Shown here piece by piece: positions 54,103 to 64,000 of a stretch of 64,000 nt of DNA (its first letter is position 1; each line of letters begins with the position of its first letter). Both the position numbers and the translations under genes were made by a program. The notes under the pieces are model-generated. The model worked only from the letters and a program-made list of their open reading frames with translations. It had not been told where the DNA came from and searched no databases. The stretch is from the NCBI GenBank assembly GCA_004009845.1, contig RMBW01000019.1:248001-312000 (forward strand), written 5' to 3'. The stretch is from Davidsoniella eucalypti (taxonomy: Eukaryota > Ascomycota > Sordariomycetes > Microascales > Ceratocystidaceae).

Positions 54103-55471
54103 TATCAGTAATATTTATTGAAGATTTGATATAAGGAAATAGAGGCGTGGCGTTGAATCTGGTGAAAAAGCTTCATGTTTAAACTTCTATATCGTCAACT
54201 GCGACCGTTTTCAAAAAAGTTTCCCGGGATAAAAGCTTATCGCTCTTATCGTCCCATTATCTTAGCCGCATATTAGCCGGCCGGAGTCTGGCCCATGTAA
54301 ACACTCACTATGGATTTAGCTGACCATAGTGCCCCACACATGGCGGAGACCAGCAGACTAAAAGGAAAAAGAAAGGAAAAAGAAGAGAGTAGAAAAGAGA
54401 GCAGAGATACAAACCTGATTTGCCAGAAGATGTGTAATGCTTGTAGATTTAATAGCAATTAATCATCATAAAGTCGAAGCTATTCGTTAGCTTTTTTTTT
54501 TTGTTATCATTCCTCTTCACGATCCTTACATCTCGTTTTTCACAAACTATTCTTGTGCTTGGCCACCGCCTGAACCCAGTTTTAATTCTGCCACTTGCCT
54601 CTAATCAATCGATTTCGAACCACCAAACGAACAATAACAAAAAAGCAATAGAAAAAAAAATTAAGAAAAAGAACAACACCATTGTTCTGAGAATCGTCCA
54701 TCTCTTCCCCCCCTCCAATATAAATGCATCACCGTTAGGATGTGACTCTTGGCTTAACTCTTGGCTTTTTTTCTTCTCTTCACTCGCTTAGCTCCAGCTC
54801 CAGCTTAGTTTTCTGAAGCTCATCTTGCAAGTCTTCACCGTCTTGTAAACGCAAACAAAGCACCGTCTTTGTCCGTCTTTCCCAAGAAAGAATCCGGCTC
54901 AAATTCATCGTATACAAGTCGATTAAACCCTAGAGCTCGTTTCGCATCGTTGCGGCCTTCTCGTATCTTCTTTAAACACTTCCGCTTCTCGGTGGATTCA
55001 AAAAAAAACCTATAACATCCCGGTGTTGCTCATAACGATACCACGATCGTAGATTAGTCTCGCACTTTTGTTTTGGTCTCGCTATTGTCTTGCCTTTTTC
55101 CTGCGTTGTTGCTTTGTATATTTTTTTCTCTATATCTCGGGTTTCCATCTCAACCGTTTTCTTTCTACGCGTTTGTTGTATCCTTCTTGACATTTTCTTT
55201 CTCTTTTCCCCTTGCTTGCTCACAGGTCAGTCACGACATGCCCCAGCTTCTTATTTTTTTGATTTTTTTTTACTCTCACCCCGACCCCTCCTCCACCACT
55301 ATCACCGCCCCTCCATTACCGACTAGCTACTAGGTAACCTTCTTGTTAAGGCTTGCTATACATATCACAGATGCGCGTCGTCAGCTTTAATCTCGGACTC
55401 TAACTTAGACACTCATTATAGACACATAACCGTCTCTCTTTTTATACCTGTATTTGTGCCCATATCATATC
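54103..55471. other. divergent region IMP4/UPF1 with long pyrimidine-rich leader
   Basis: Positions 54790-55470 are rich in CT runs and are probably UPF1 promoter and 5' UTR. A possible leader intron ends in this stretch (for example CTTGCTCACAG near 55226), but no clear donor decides it. No gene is supported. Confidence 0.4.
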
Positions 55472-58400
55472 ATGGAACACCACGCTGGTGCTAGTGTCAG
55501 CCATCACAACCACATCCACGAACAACAGTCCGACACCCAGTCCGTTGTCGACCCAGATAACGAAGACACTCTCCTATTCTCAGGAGTTGCAGGCCGCCGT
55601 CGCGCCAATGACGACGATAACCATGTAGGCGACTCTGACTCCGACTCCGACGACAATGACAACGACAGCTCTGTAAATGTCCCCATCGACGGACTCGATC
55701 AGCTCAGCATAGGAATCCTCGAAGAAGATCCGGCCCGCCACACTCTCCCTGCCCACGCCTGTGAATACTGCGGTATCCACAACCCTAGCTGTGTCGTCAA
55801 GTGCCTGATCTGTAACAAGTGGTTTTGCAATGGCCGGATCAAGGGCCGCTCTGCGCATATCATCCACCATCTAGTGCGTTCCCGCCACAAGGAAGTTTCG
55901 CTGCACCCCGAATCTACTCTAGGCGAAACCACTCTCGAGTGCTACGTCTGCGCCATCAAAAACGTTTTCTTGCTTGGCTTTATTCCTGCCAAGGCCGATT
56001 CCGTTGTTGTTCTTCTTTGTCGTAGCCCTTGTGCTTCTGATACCTCTCGCAAAGAAGCTACTTGGGATATCACGAAATGGCAGCCTTTAATCGAAGAACG
56101 CACTTTTCTTCCTTGGTTAGTCCACGTTCCCAGCGAAGAGGAGAAAATGCGCTCTCGCCACATCACGAATGACCAGATGGCCAAGCTTGAAAATCTTTGG
56201 AAGACCAACCCCGAGTCTGTTGTCACTGACCTCGACAAAGCTGATGCTCTAGAGGATGAGCCGTTGAGCGTTGTTCTACACTATGAAGATCCTTTCCATT
56301 ACAACAAGGTCTTTGGCCCTTTGGTCCTCATGGAAAGTGACTATGACAAAGAGCTCAAAGAGGCGCAGGGTGAAGAAGATCTCGTTATTCAGTGGGATCA
56401 GGCTCTCAACACCAAGACAATCGCGCGTTTCAAGTTACAAAAGATTGAGCTAGGTGATGTCAAGCTTGCAGTTGGTGATGAAATGCGCCTCAGGCATACT
56501 TCTGGCGGACGAACCACATGGGAAGGTGTTGGATACGTTATCAAAATTCCCAACAACGAGTCCGATACTGTAACTCTCGAATTGCGCAAGACTGGTAACG
56601 ACAAGCCAGTTCCTCAACATCTAGACTATGGTTGTTTCACTGCAGACTACGTGTGGAAGGCCACTTCTTATGATCGAATGATGTGGGCCCTCAACACATT
56701 CCAGCAAGACGCAACCTCTATCCATGGCTACATTTTTCACAAACTACTGGGTAACGATGTTGCTTCTGCTACAAAGGACCGGAACCGTCGCCTGCCCCCA
56801 TCCCGCAAGATCCATGCTCCTGGCCTACCCGCCCTCAACGATAGCCAGAGCAATGCCGTTCGTACTGTCCTTCAGCAACCACTCAGTCTAATCCAGGGCC
56901 CCCCTGGAACTGGTAAGACTGTCACTTCTGCTACCATCATCTATAACATGGCCAAGTCATCGCCGGGAGAGCCTGTTCTTGTGTGCGCACCTTCCAATGT
57001 TGCTGTTGACCAACTGTGTGAGCGTATCAGTCACACCGGTTTGAAGGTTGTCCGTCTGACGGCCAAGTCTCGCGAGGATGTCGAATCATCTGTTCATCAT
57101 CTCTCTCTTCACGAACAGGTTCGTGTAGGCTCGACTAATTCCGACCTTGCTCGCCTGCTTCTGCTAAAGACAGAGGTTGGAGAGCTCGACAACCAGGACG
57201 AGAAGAAATATCGCAAGCTGATCCGGAAGGCTGAGAAAGAATTCCTCAACAATGCTGAGGTTATCTGTTGCACTTGCGTTGGTGCTGGTGACCCCCGTTT
57301 GCTCAAGAAACGCTTCCGCCATGTGTTGATCGACGAGTCTACACAGTCTGCCGAGCCTGAGTGTCTGATTCCCATTGTTCACGGTGCTTCGCAGGTTGTT
57401 CTTGTTGGTGATCACAAGCAACTGGGTCCTGTTATCATGAACAAGAAGGCTGCTCGTGCTGGTCTGAACCAATCGCTATTCGAGCGTCTTGTCCACCTCG
57501 GTATGAACCCTATCCGTTTGAACATTCAGTACCGTATGCACCCTTGTCTCTCGGATTTCCCGTCCAACATGTTTTATGATGGAGATCTTCAAAACGGTAT
57601 TGGCTACCAAGCGCGTATCCGGTCCGATGTCGACTTTCCCTGGCCTTCTAAGGAATCTCCTATGATGTTCTGGGCCAACATGGGCAACGAGGAGATTTCA
57701 GCATCCGGTACCTCGTACTTAAACCGTACGGAGGCTTCCAATGTCGAAAAGGTTGTTACTCGGTTCCTAAAGGAAGGTGTTCAGCCTACAGACATCGGCG
57801 TCATTACGCCATACGAAGGACAACGCAGCTACCTGGTCACGACTATGCAGACCACTGGCACTTGCAACAAGGAGTTGTACAAGCGTATTGAGGTCGCGTC
57901 GGTCGATGCTTTCCAGGGTCGTGAGAAGGACTGGGTTGTTCTTTCTTGTGTCCGTTCCAATGACAACCAGGGAATTGGTTTTCTGTCGGATCCCCGCCGT
58001 CTAAATGTTGCTTTAACCCGTGCCAAATATGGCCTTGTCATTATTGGTAACCCCAAGGCTCTGTCGAAGAATGAGATGTGGCATAGCCTACTCAGCCACT
58101 ACAAGGACAAGGACTGCTTTGTTGAGGGACCGCTTTCCAATCTACAAAAGTCCCTAATGCAGTTCAGCCGCCCTCGCCCTTCCTACCGCCCCCGCAACAA
58201 TACTGGCATCAACAACGGCCCACAGGCACACGGAATGTACAACGCTTCTTCCAATGGCAGTAGTGCTCTTGGCCCTAACAACGGTAGATTTGGCAATGGC
58301 CGTGACTTTGACACAGGCTCAATGATATCGTATATCACAGACGACGCTTCGTCTCTGTACAGTGGTGCATCACTAAACCTAAACTTTAATGCCGGTTTCC

Positions 58401-58915
58401 TAGCTGGCCTCCAACCTGAGAGTTGGCCCGGCATGCCCGGTGTCCCTGCGATGCCTCGAGGGCCACGTCGCAACGTCCGCACGGCCGACAGCGTTGCCGG
58501 AGAAAGTGATGCTACCTCCGAGTTCACTGATGCGACTTCAGTTCTAGGCGGAAACGGTATCGGTCAGGGTGGTGTCAGCCTTAATATGGGTGGTCCTACG
58601 CCCGTCGGCGGCAGTCACTCATATCATGCACACCATGCGTACCAAGCTATGAACCACAGCAACAACACAGCGCACAATGATCGTTTCAACCGATATGTAC
58701 AGAGTGGTGGTCGCATGAACAATGGTAGGGCTCTTGACGATGATGAGAAGAGCGTAAGCACTGCCTTCCAGAGCCAGATTGGTGACACTAGACGTAGCGG
58801 TCCCAATGCCAGTGCTGGAGTATCTAACAGTTCGCGCAAGAACGCCTCGGCTCCAGGTGAAGCCAGGAGTCGTAGAACGAGTGGCAAGAAGGTCCCAAAG
58901 GAAACCAAAGAGTGA
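55472..58915 (+). CDS. UPF1: RNA helicase Upf1/Nam7, nonsense-mediated decay factor
   Basis: Single exon, 1147 residues from the ATG at 55472; the frame is open further upstream, but only with non-ATG starts. The N-terminus is His/Asp-rich. The CH domain (about residues 93-180) has the zinc ligands CEYCGIHNPSCVVKCLICNKWFCNGR, IIHHL, and LECYVCAIKNVFLLGFIPAK, which bind Upf2. The SF1 helicase core has LIQGPPGTGKTVTSATI (Walker A), VLIDESTQSAEPE (DEAD-like), LVGDHKQLGPVI, NIQYRMHPCLSDFPS, VASVDAFQGREKDWVVLSCVRSN and FLSDPRRLNVALTRAKYGLVIIGN. The last roughly 200 residues are Asn/Gly/Ser-rich with few conserved motifs. The helicase unwinds RNA on terminating ribosomes and triggers decay of transcripts with early stops. 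Confidence 0.97.
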   Translation: MEHHAGASVSHHNHIHEQQSDTQSVVDPDNEDTLLFSGVAGRRRANDDDNHVGDSDSDSDDNDNDSSVNVPIDGLDQLSIGILEEDPARHTLPAHACEYCGIHNPSCVVKCLICNKWFCNGRIKGRSAHIIHHLVRSRHKEVSLHPESTLGETTLECYVCAIKNVFLLGFIPAKADSVVVLLCRSPCASDTSRKEATWDITKWQPLIEERTFLPWLVHVPSEEEKMRSRHITNDQMAKLENLWKTNPESVVTDLDKADALEDEPLSVVLHYEDPFHYNKVFGPLVLMESDYDKELKEAQGEEDLVIQWDQALNTKTIARFKLQKIELGDVKLAVGDEMRLRHTSGGRTTWEGVGYVIKIPNNESDTVTLELRKTGNDKPVPQHLDYGCFTADYVWKATSYDRMMWALNTFQQDATSIHGYIFHKLLGNDVASATKDRNRRLPPSRKIHAPGLPALNDSQSNAVRTVLQQPLSLIQGPPGTGKTVTSATIIYNMAKSSPGEPVLVCAPSNVAVDQLCERISHTGLKVVRLTAKSREDVESSVHHLSLHEQVRVGSTNSDLARLLLLKTEVGELDNQDEKKYRKLIRKAEKEFLNNAEVICCTCVGAGDPRLLKKRFRHVLIDESTQSAEPECLIPIVHGASQVVLVGDHKQLGPVIMNKKAARAGLNQSLFERLVHLGMNPIRLNIQYRMHPCLSDFPSNMFYDGDLQNGIGYQARIRSDVDFPWPSKESPMMFWANMGNEEISASGTSYLNRTEASNVEKVVTRFLKEGVQPTDIGVITPYEGQRSYLVTTMQTTGTCNKELYKRIEVASVDAFQGREKDWVVLSCVRSNDNQGIGFLSDPRRLNVALTRAKYGLVIIGNPKALSKNEMWHSLLSHYKDKDCFVEGPLSNLQKSLMQFSRPRPSYRPRNNTGINNGPQAHGMYNASSNGSSALGPNNGRFGNGRDFDTGSMISYITDDASSLYSGASLNLNFNAGFLAGLQPESWPGMPGVPAMPRGPRRNVRTADSVAGESDATSEFTDATSVLGGNGIGQGGVSLNMGGPTPVGGSHSYHAHHAYQAMNHSNNTAHNDRFNRYVQSGGRMNNGRALDDDEKSVSTAFQSQIGDTRRSGPNASAGVSNSSRKNASAPGEARSRRTSGKKVPKETKE

Positions 58916-60004
58916 AGTTTGTAGTCAAGATATGAGGATCTTTAAATGGCAATCTGTCATGTTGATCGTTTCGTTGCTGTCACCAACATTTCGGTAGATA
59001 ATCTCGATGATCAACGCCGGTTTGCGTTAAGCTGATCCCAGCTTCGCTATCAGTACTACTATCATCCCCTCCAAGTCGTCCGAACAAGTCATTATACTGT
59101 TTTTTTACCTGGATATCTTCTTATCCTAGCAATCAAACCCAGGATATTTGACCGAGTAGAGACTTATTACATTCTCCTCGCCAGGATTTCTTCACTCATG
59201 GAAGCTCAGTTACAAGCAGCTGGCATATGCTGCAAAGCTACATCTCTCGATACACTTCCGAGGACATTCACTCACCGAGTGTCACTTTGCGTGGTTTGCA
59301 GGGCTATTCACTACTGAGGGATCTCTCGGAATGAAAGGTTCTCTTCAATTTGGCTAAGCTTTACCGTTTTGTCTCAAGTCAGTATTCACCTACGCAGCGT
59401 CTATTGGTAGAGCGAGCGATCTATTGAGAGCTTTAGTTGATTCAGTTAGCCAGTTAGAGCCAGCCAAAGCTTCTTCCACTAACTAGCCAGCCCATTGTTA
59501 CGTGCTCTATGCCGTTACGCCAATGACTGGTTTAATCTTAGTCTCAGACTTGACTTTTGCTCTGGCTTCGATGGATATGTAGTTCTATGATGGCAGGTCG
59601 CTAGTATTATTTTCTCATAAATAGAAAAGTTTATCTTTTATTGTTTACTATCTGATATCGATCTTTTTACCATTATTAATGGATTGATGACATATAACTA
59701 ACCCTAGCATACTTGAGTCAGAAACCCTATATCTGCTGCGCCCCACTGTTTCTTAAGTAGTAGGACAGCTTGTAGAATAATAGCTCCGGCAGTTGTGATT
59801 TAGCGATAATGTATCTTTTAAACAGCAATTGCAACAATTAAGCAGTTATCGGCCATTCAGTTACGCAATTGCTCCGGACTGCAAAAGCCATTTCAAATAT
59901 TCTGATTCCCATTATACACAAGGGCATACGAAGTTCTCAATTGGCCATCGAAAAATATCATACAGCAAATTTTGACTAAGAAAACTCGAGGCTAAAATCA
60001 CATC
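58916..60004. other. 1.1-kb intergenic region
   Basis: No gene, tRNA or repeat was recognised. Confidence 0.4.
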
Positions 60005-61970
60005 ATGGACGAAGAAGAAAGAGCGGCTAAGTTGGCAGCGGCGCGGAAGAAGGCAAGTTCCCAATATATGTTCTATGTAGCCTCTATGTAGCCTTTATCT
60101 GGTGGTGTATGGCCTAGTTAGATTGGCAGCACTGAGATATGAGCTTTGTACCAGCTAACAAAGACCAACCAATAGGCGCAACAGCTGAAGAAGGCGAAGA
60201 AAAGAGAAGAAGGGCAAGGAAGAAAAACCGGCTACCGAAGCCGCTACTGCCCCAACAACCACAACTATGACCGAAACACCAGAGACCGACGACACCCCAA
60301 CGATACTGCTCCTCCGACAACTAGCGATGAGGCTACAGCCTCGCCGGACCCTGTACCGATTTCCATAAAGACAGGCGAGGCGGTGCTTGCCGCCGATGAA
60401 GAAGCGGTGCTCTCACCGAGCGCAGAAGGGAACGACGCCGTAGCATCACTAGCCGAGCAGTCCAAGATACGCTCGACATCATTCCGCGTGGGTTCGACGT
60501 CATCGCCGCTATCGCCCAGTGCTGACGGAGATAGAGCGGCGGACATATACCGCAAGCAGGTGGCGCGCATAGAGGAGCTGGAGAAGGAGAATAAGAAGCT
60601 GTTCAAGGATGTTGGCGACATCGAAAAGCGCTGGAAGAAGGCCGAGGAAGAACTCGAGGATCTGCGCGAGGAGGAGGATGGCAGAAAGGAGGGCGCAAGT
60701 AGTGACGGGACTGCAAAGCTGGTAAGTTTATTGTTATCTTCTCTGCCGACGTTTCAGGGTACAATATTGTCCTTTTGCTAACCTATATATCGCACAAACT
60801 CTATAGAGGGAAGAGAACGAAGCTTTACAGCGACAGATTAAGCAACTTCAGACACAATCCTCGCGGCGTCACGGCTCATCGACCTCCATTTCGCTTTCCG
60901 GCCCCCCACCGGCTGTGCTACAAGAACAACTAGCATCAAAGACATCGACCATTGAATACATGGAAGCCGAGCTCTCCAAGCTTCGTGCCCATTTAGAGCG
61001 CACATCTAGTGGTTCGTCTTCGGAGCGTGAGCAAATCACGGCCCTTGAAGAAAAGCTTGCGCGGACTGAAAAGGCCGCTTCACTAGCTCAATCAGAGCTA
61101 TCTGAGCTAAAGAAGAACCTAGACCGGACAGCTGAAAAGGCGGTGCGAGAAGGAAGCGAGCGGACCAGTGCCGAGACCAAGATTCGTGCTCTAGAAACTC
61201 AGGTCGCTGATGAACTTGATCTACGTTTTGAGGCGGAGAAGAAGGCTGATGCTCTGGAGAAGAAGATCCAGGCACTGACGACGCTTCATAAGGAAAACGA
61301 CTCACGCACACAAGCGCTACGCAAGGAAAAAGAAGCAGCAGAAAAAGAGGCACGGGAACTTCGGGTGCGTCTCGAGCGGCTTGAAACAGAGAACGCACGG
61401 CTCAAGTCGCGCAAGTCCGTTGACGGCGCCACTGTTAGTTCGAGAAGTGGCGGTGGAGGCTTGGACGATGAAGGCGTCGACGAGCTAGAAGACGAAGAAC
61501 GACTCAAGCTCGAACGCAAGGTGCGTGAAATGGAAGCAGAGATCTCAGATCTGCGACGCGGCATTTGGCGAGACCGGCGTAAGTCTATGGCCGGCGATGG
61601 CGCTGTATTCCAAGACGTCGACTTGAACGGCACATCCGGTGGGGCAGCAGCACGCAAGATGACACACTCAGGCGGCGTAGCGGGCTTCCTTGCCAGTGGA
61701 CTAAACGCATTGGCTGGTACGGCTACTGGAAATGCCGTAGTCGATGGAGACGATGACGATGATTCATTCTTGTCAGACGATGAGGATGGAGCTGGTGCCA
61801 TAGATTTCGATGAAGAGGCGTTCCGTCTGGCCCAAGCTGAAGAGGCAGCCGCACGACTCGAGCGAGTCAAAGAGTTGAAGCGGAATCTCAAGAATTGGGA
61901 AGGTTGGCGGTTAGATCTGGTAGATATCCGGAAGGGCGTGCCGGGATTCGGAGATGTGTTTGAGATTTAA
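60005..61970 (+). CDS. long coiled-coil protein (M-protein-repeat-like, filamentous-fungal family)
   Basis: Three exons: 60005-60052, 60176-60721 and 60807-61970, giving 585 residues. Intron 1 starts GCAAGT (GC-AG type); intron 2 starts GTAAGT. The N-terminus MDEEERAAKLAAARKKAQQLKKAKK is the usual basic start of this family. A Ser/Pro-rich region precedes about 250 residues of heptad-rich coiled coil (RIEELEKENKKLF..., KIRALETQVADELDLRFEAEKKADALEKKI). The C-terminal part has RRGIWRDRRKSMAG, FLASGLNALAG, acidic repeats and the conserved end FDEEAFRLAQ...RVKELKRNLKNWEGWRLDLVDIRKG, which I associate with Pezizomycotina M-protein-repeat proteins. A tethering or vesicle role is only a guess. Between about 60210 and 60300 the protein-like frame is shifted by one base (see findings). 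Confidence 0.85.
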
Positions 61971-62399
61971 AGGGAAGTGAGGGAGAGGCTTTAACAAGGA
62001 GAGACAATGGACTTTGTATGGTTAGCAAAGCAACGGAAATTGGAAACTAGAATAAAGAAGTTTCAATCATGTATGTGATAGTTTATATTGGACCAAGGTG
62101 CTACCCGCCAACTTGTCTTCTTATTCCTCTTTGCCAAGATATAAATGGAGAAAGAATGTGTTTGGGAGAAGTTCGTCATCCAAGGATCCGGAGAGGGCTC
62201 CCACTACGATCACTATTCTCGAGGCAAGGTCGCCCAACGATCAGTACAGAAGCCGCCCCTCTCGCCTAGATGCACGCGCTGTTGATCACCGGACAGAGCA
62301 ATATAGCTTCGCCATCCGACGTGCGAAGTGCGGTGACAAGTCGCACAGCACGGACTTACAGACAATACTCCGGGGACAACTGCAACTCTACACGTGGAA
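61971..62399. other. intergenic, no gene seen
   Basis: 3' flank of the coiled-coil gene leading into a Tad relic; the ORFs here are not supported. Confidence 0.4.
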
Positions 62400-63460
62400 T
62401 TTAATGGAGAACCATGCCTCCTCCTCCACGGACTAAGAATCATACAAGCCAACGTACAACGGAAACTACAAGCACAGAAAGTAATGAGACACAAGGCGGA
62501 CATAGGAGCCCGCTATGCACAGCAGCTCCAGAACATCCACACAACATGGATAAGTTCTGTCAGACCCATCCCATCTTGAGGAGACAGGTGACAGAGACAC
62601 AAGGCGCATATCAATATGCTTCCTACGAAGGCTCCTAGGTTCCATGCTCATACCTCAACTTGGCTCTCAACCCACCCAGACCTCGCCGCAGTGACGGATA
62701 ATCTCGGTAAAGCGATACGTAACGCCCTACTTGCAGCGCTCAGGATGATGTTATGGAAACTGCCAAGAAGTATGATCAAATATGGCCCAATCAAGGACAC
62801 AACTACCCCAGCTGATCCCCCACCAGAAATGCGTATGAGAGGTGCCAACAAGCAAGAAACTGCAGAGAGGCATCGGGTCTTCAAGGCAGCGCAGAGCTTG
62901 AAAGACATCTGGCTTTACACAGACGGCTCCAAACTAAGCAACGGATGGACAGGAGCAGGCTGGTACGCGGAAAAGAATAACCAACGACTGACCAGTGGGA
63001 AACAAGCATGCGGAAATTTGGTGGAAGTTGCTGATGCGGAAATAAAAGCTATCCTACTAGGCCTCACCTCCCAACCAGACAAATCGAGACGGATCACACG
63101 ATATGGATATGCTCACACAATCAAGCAGCAGTTCACCGTCCCAACAACACGGCACAACGAACTGGGACATCGCAGCAAGCAGTAGACGAAGCGAAGATAT
63201 GGATACAGGCAGCCAAACAGAGGCATCGAGGACTACGAATATGCTGCATCTGGGTGCCAGGCCACAAAGAGATGAACCCCGCGGTCGGTCGCGGAGTAGA
63301 GATCCCGGCCCGGAACCGTCGCGGGCCAACCCACTCGCGATGAAGCACAGCCGAGCAATATGTCGGTGCACAGCTTGGGTCCCTATGGACAGCCAGCGCA
63401 GGGCCAAAAGTCTACATACCAGCCTTGGGCCCACATCCGGCGAATATGAGTCCTGAGCGG
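62400..63460 (+). mobile_element. Tad-type LINE relic: endonuclease start fused to RNase H end
   Basis: At 62405-62530 a frame reads HGLRIIQANVQRKLQAQKVM, the start of an APE-type endonuclease domain. The sequence then passes, with the RT missing, to a post-RT segment and RNase H (62616-63185): WLYTDGSKLSNGWTGAGWYAEKNN and VADAEIKAILLGL. WVPGHKEMNPAV (63240-63280) is the late RNase H motif in another frame. Internal deletion and frameshifts make it inactive. Confidence 0.75.
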
Positions 63461-63886
63461 CTGTCAATCTTATTGGAAGATGTTTGAAGGCCTTTGTCTT
63501 TTGATGAGCTTTTCATATTATCTTCTCCTTCTACCACATTGAGACATATCTTGCTACATAGGGTTATTGCTATGAAACCCAGCTTTCTTCCGTGGCAATA
63601 TTGAGGGGGTGACGGCGTGTGTCAAGGCTACTGACTGGTGTATGTGGAAGATATATAATGCCTACTTGGATTACGTAATGGACTGTACGGATAGGTAGTG
63701 TAAGAGCCTTCTGTTGCTTTCTTGTTATATCTTACTTGTCTATTATTTCTGGCTTAGGGTTTTCTATTCACGTTGCGAATAAAGGTCTTTCCTTGCAAGC
63801 TGTTTACTCTTTCAGCTTGCACGGCACAATTAGTCAACGAGAGACATCATTCCAATAACAGCGATTTTTATAAGTTTCTTTACACG
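63461..63886. other. gap between two Tad copies
   Basis: Possibly the 3' untranslated end of the preceding relic; no gene or tail repeat was identified. Confidence 0.35.
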
Positions 63887-64000
63887 ATTTTAATGGAAAC
63901 ATTCGGATCAAACACTATAAACAACTACTTCCCCCTCAAGCTTCCAATGGAAGGCAAGGCGCCAGAGGCCCCTTCCCTCCCGGCGCGAGTCGCGGACGCC
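63887..64000 (+). mobile_element. 5' end of another Tad-type LINE, running off the window
   Basis: Nearly identical to 39355-39470, beginning at the same base (cgattttRatggaaacattcgg) and encoding the same ORF1 segment (EAPSLPARVA). Two copies sharing one 5' edge suggest that this is the true element start. Confidence 0.75.

Noticed and set aside
61286..61891. 201-codon Ser/Arg-rich minus frame
   Set aside because: Antisense of the coiled-coil protein; composition explained by Glu/Lys/Leu codons of the sense strand.

Overview
This is a window of nuclear DNA from a fungus, most probably a filamentous ascomycete. The evidence is spliceosomal introns with GT/GTA donors and a CTAAC-type branch site, intron-containing tRNA genes, a THI5 gene with a TPP riboswitch in a 5' leader intron, Tad-type and copia/gypsy retroelement relics, and several protein families I know mainly from Pezizomycotina (a DUF7223-like secreted protein, an M-protein-repeat-like coiled-coil protein, a GEGDS..GGP/IEAG hypothetical family). 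I cannot place the species.

Layout. Positions 1-1,110 hold the 5' part of a minus-strand THI5/NMT1 gene and its riboswitch leader. Positions 2,000-26,500 are a repeat-rich accessory region. It has a 2.3/1.8-kb inverted duplication (3,197-5,532 and 15,097-16,935). Each arm carries a tRNA-Ile(AAU) gene and a broken C-terminal copy of a secreted-protein gene whose long relative lies between the arms. The same region has tRNA-Lys and tRNA-Ser genes, two families of short non-LTR retroelements (one with a (CAA)n tail that lands just upstream of tRNA genes, one with an (AAATC)n tail), a dead REL-endonuclease LINE beside tRNA-Lys, and relics of Tad, copia and gypsy elements. Few intact genes lie here, and several are broken or duplicated.

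Positions 26,600-62,000 are an ordinary housekeeping block: a mitochondrial ABC1-family protein, an unknown conserved protein, PEX19, UBC9, asparagine synthetase, VDAC/porin, a mitochondrial J-protein, a GH47 alpha-mannosidase, an exocytic syntaxin, IMP4, UPF1 and a coiled-coil protein. One Tad relic (39,352-41,480) interrupts it and two more lie at 62,400-64,000. These genes serve separate pathways (peroxisome import, SUMO, rRNA processing, NMD, secretion) and do not form a cluster.

The observations most worth following are: (1) repeated insertion of a (CAA)n-tailed element at the 5' edge of two different tRNA genes, with 12-16 bp target duplications and an empty-site comparison; (2) tRNA-Lys half-genes broken at the anticodon loop, one of them intronless and adjoining a REL-endonuclease LINE; (3) a 531-nt VDAC intron that is a multiple of three, stop-free and in frame; (4) the THI5 riboswitch with two candidate donor sites. 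Exon coordinates were derived by hand from splice motifs and reading-frame continuity, with no transcript data.
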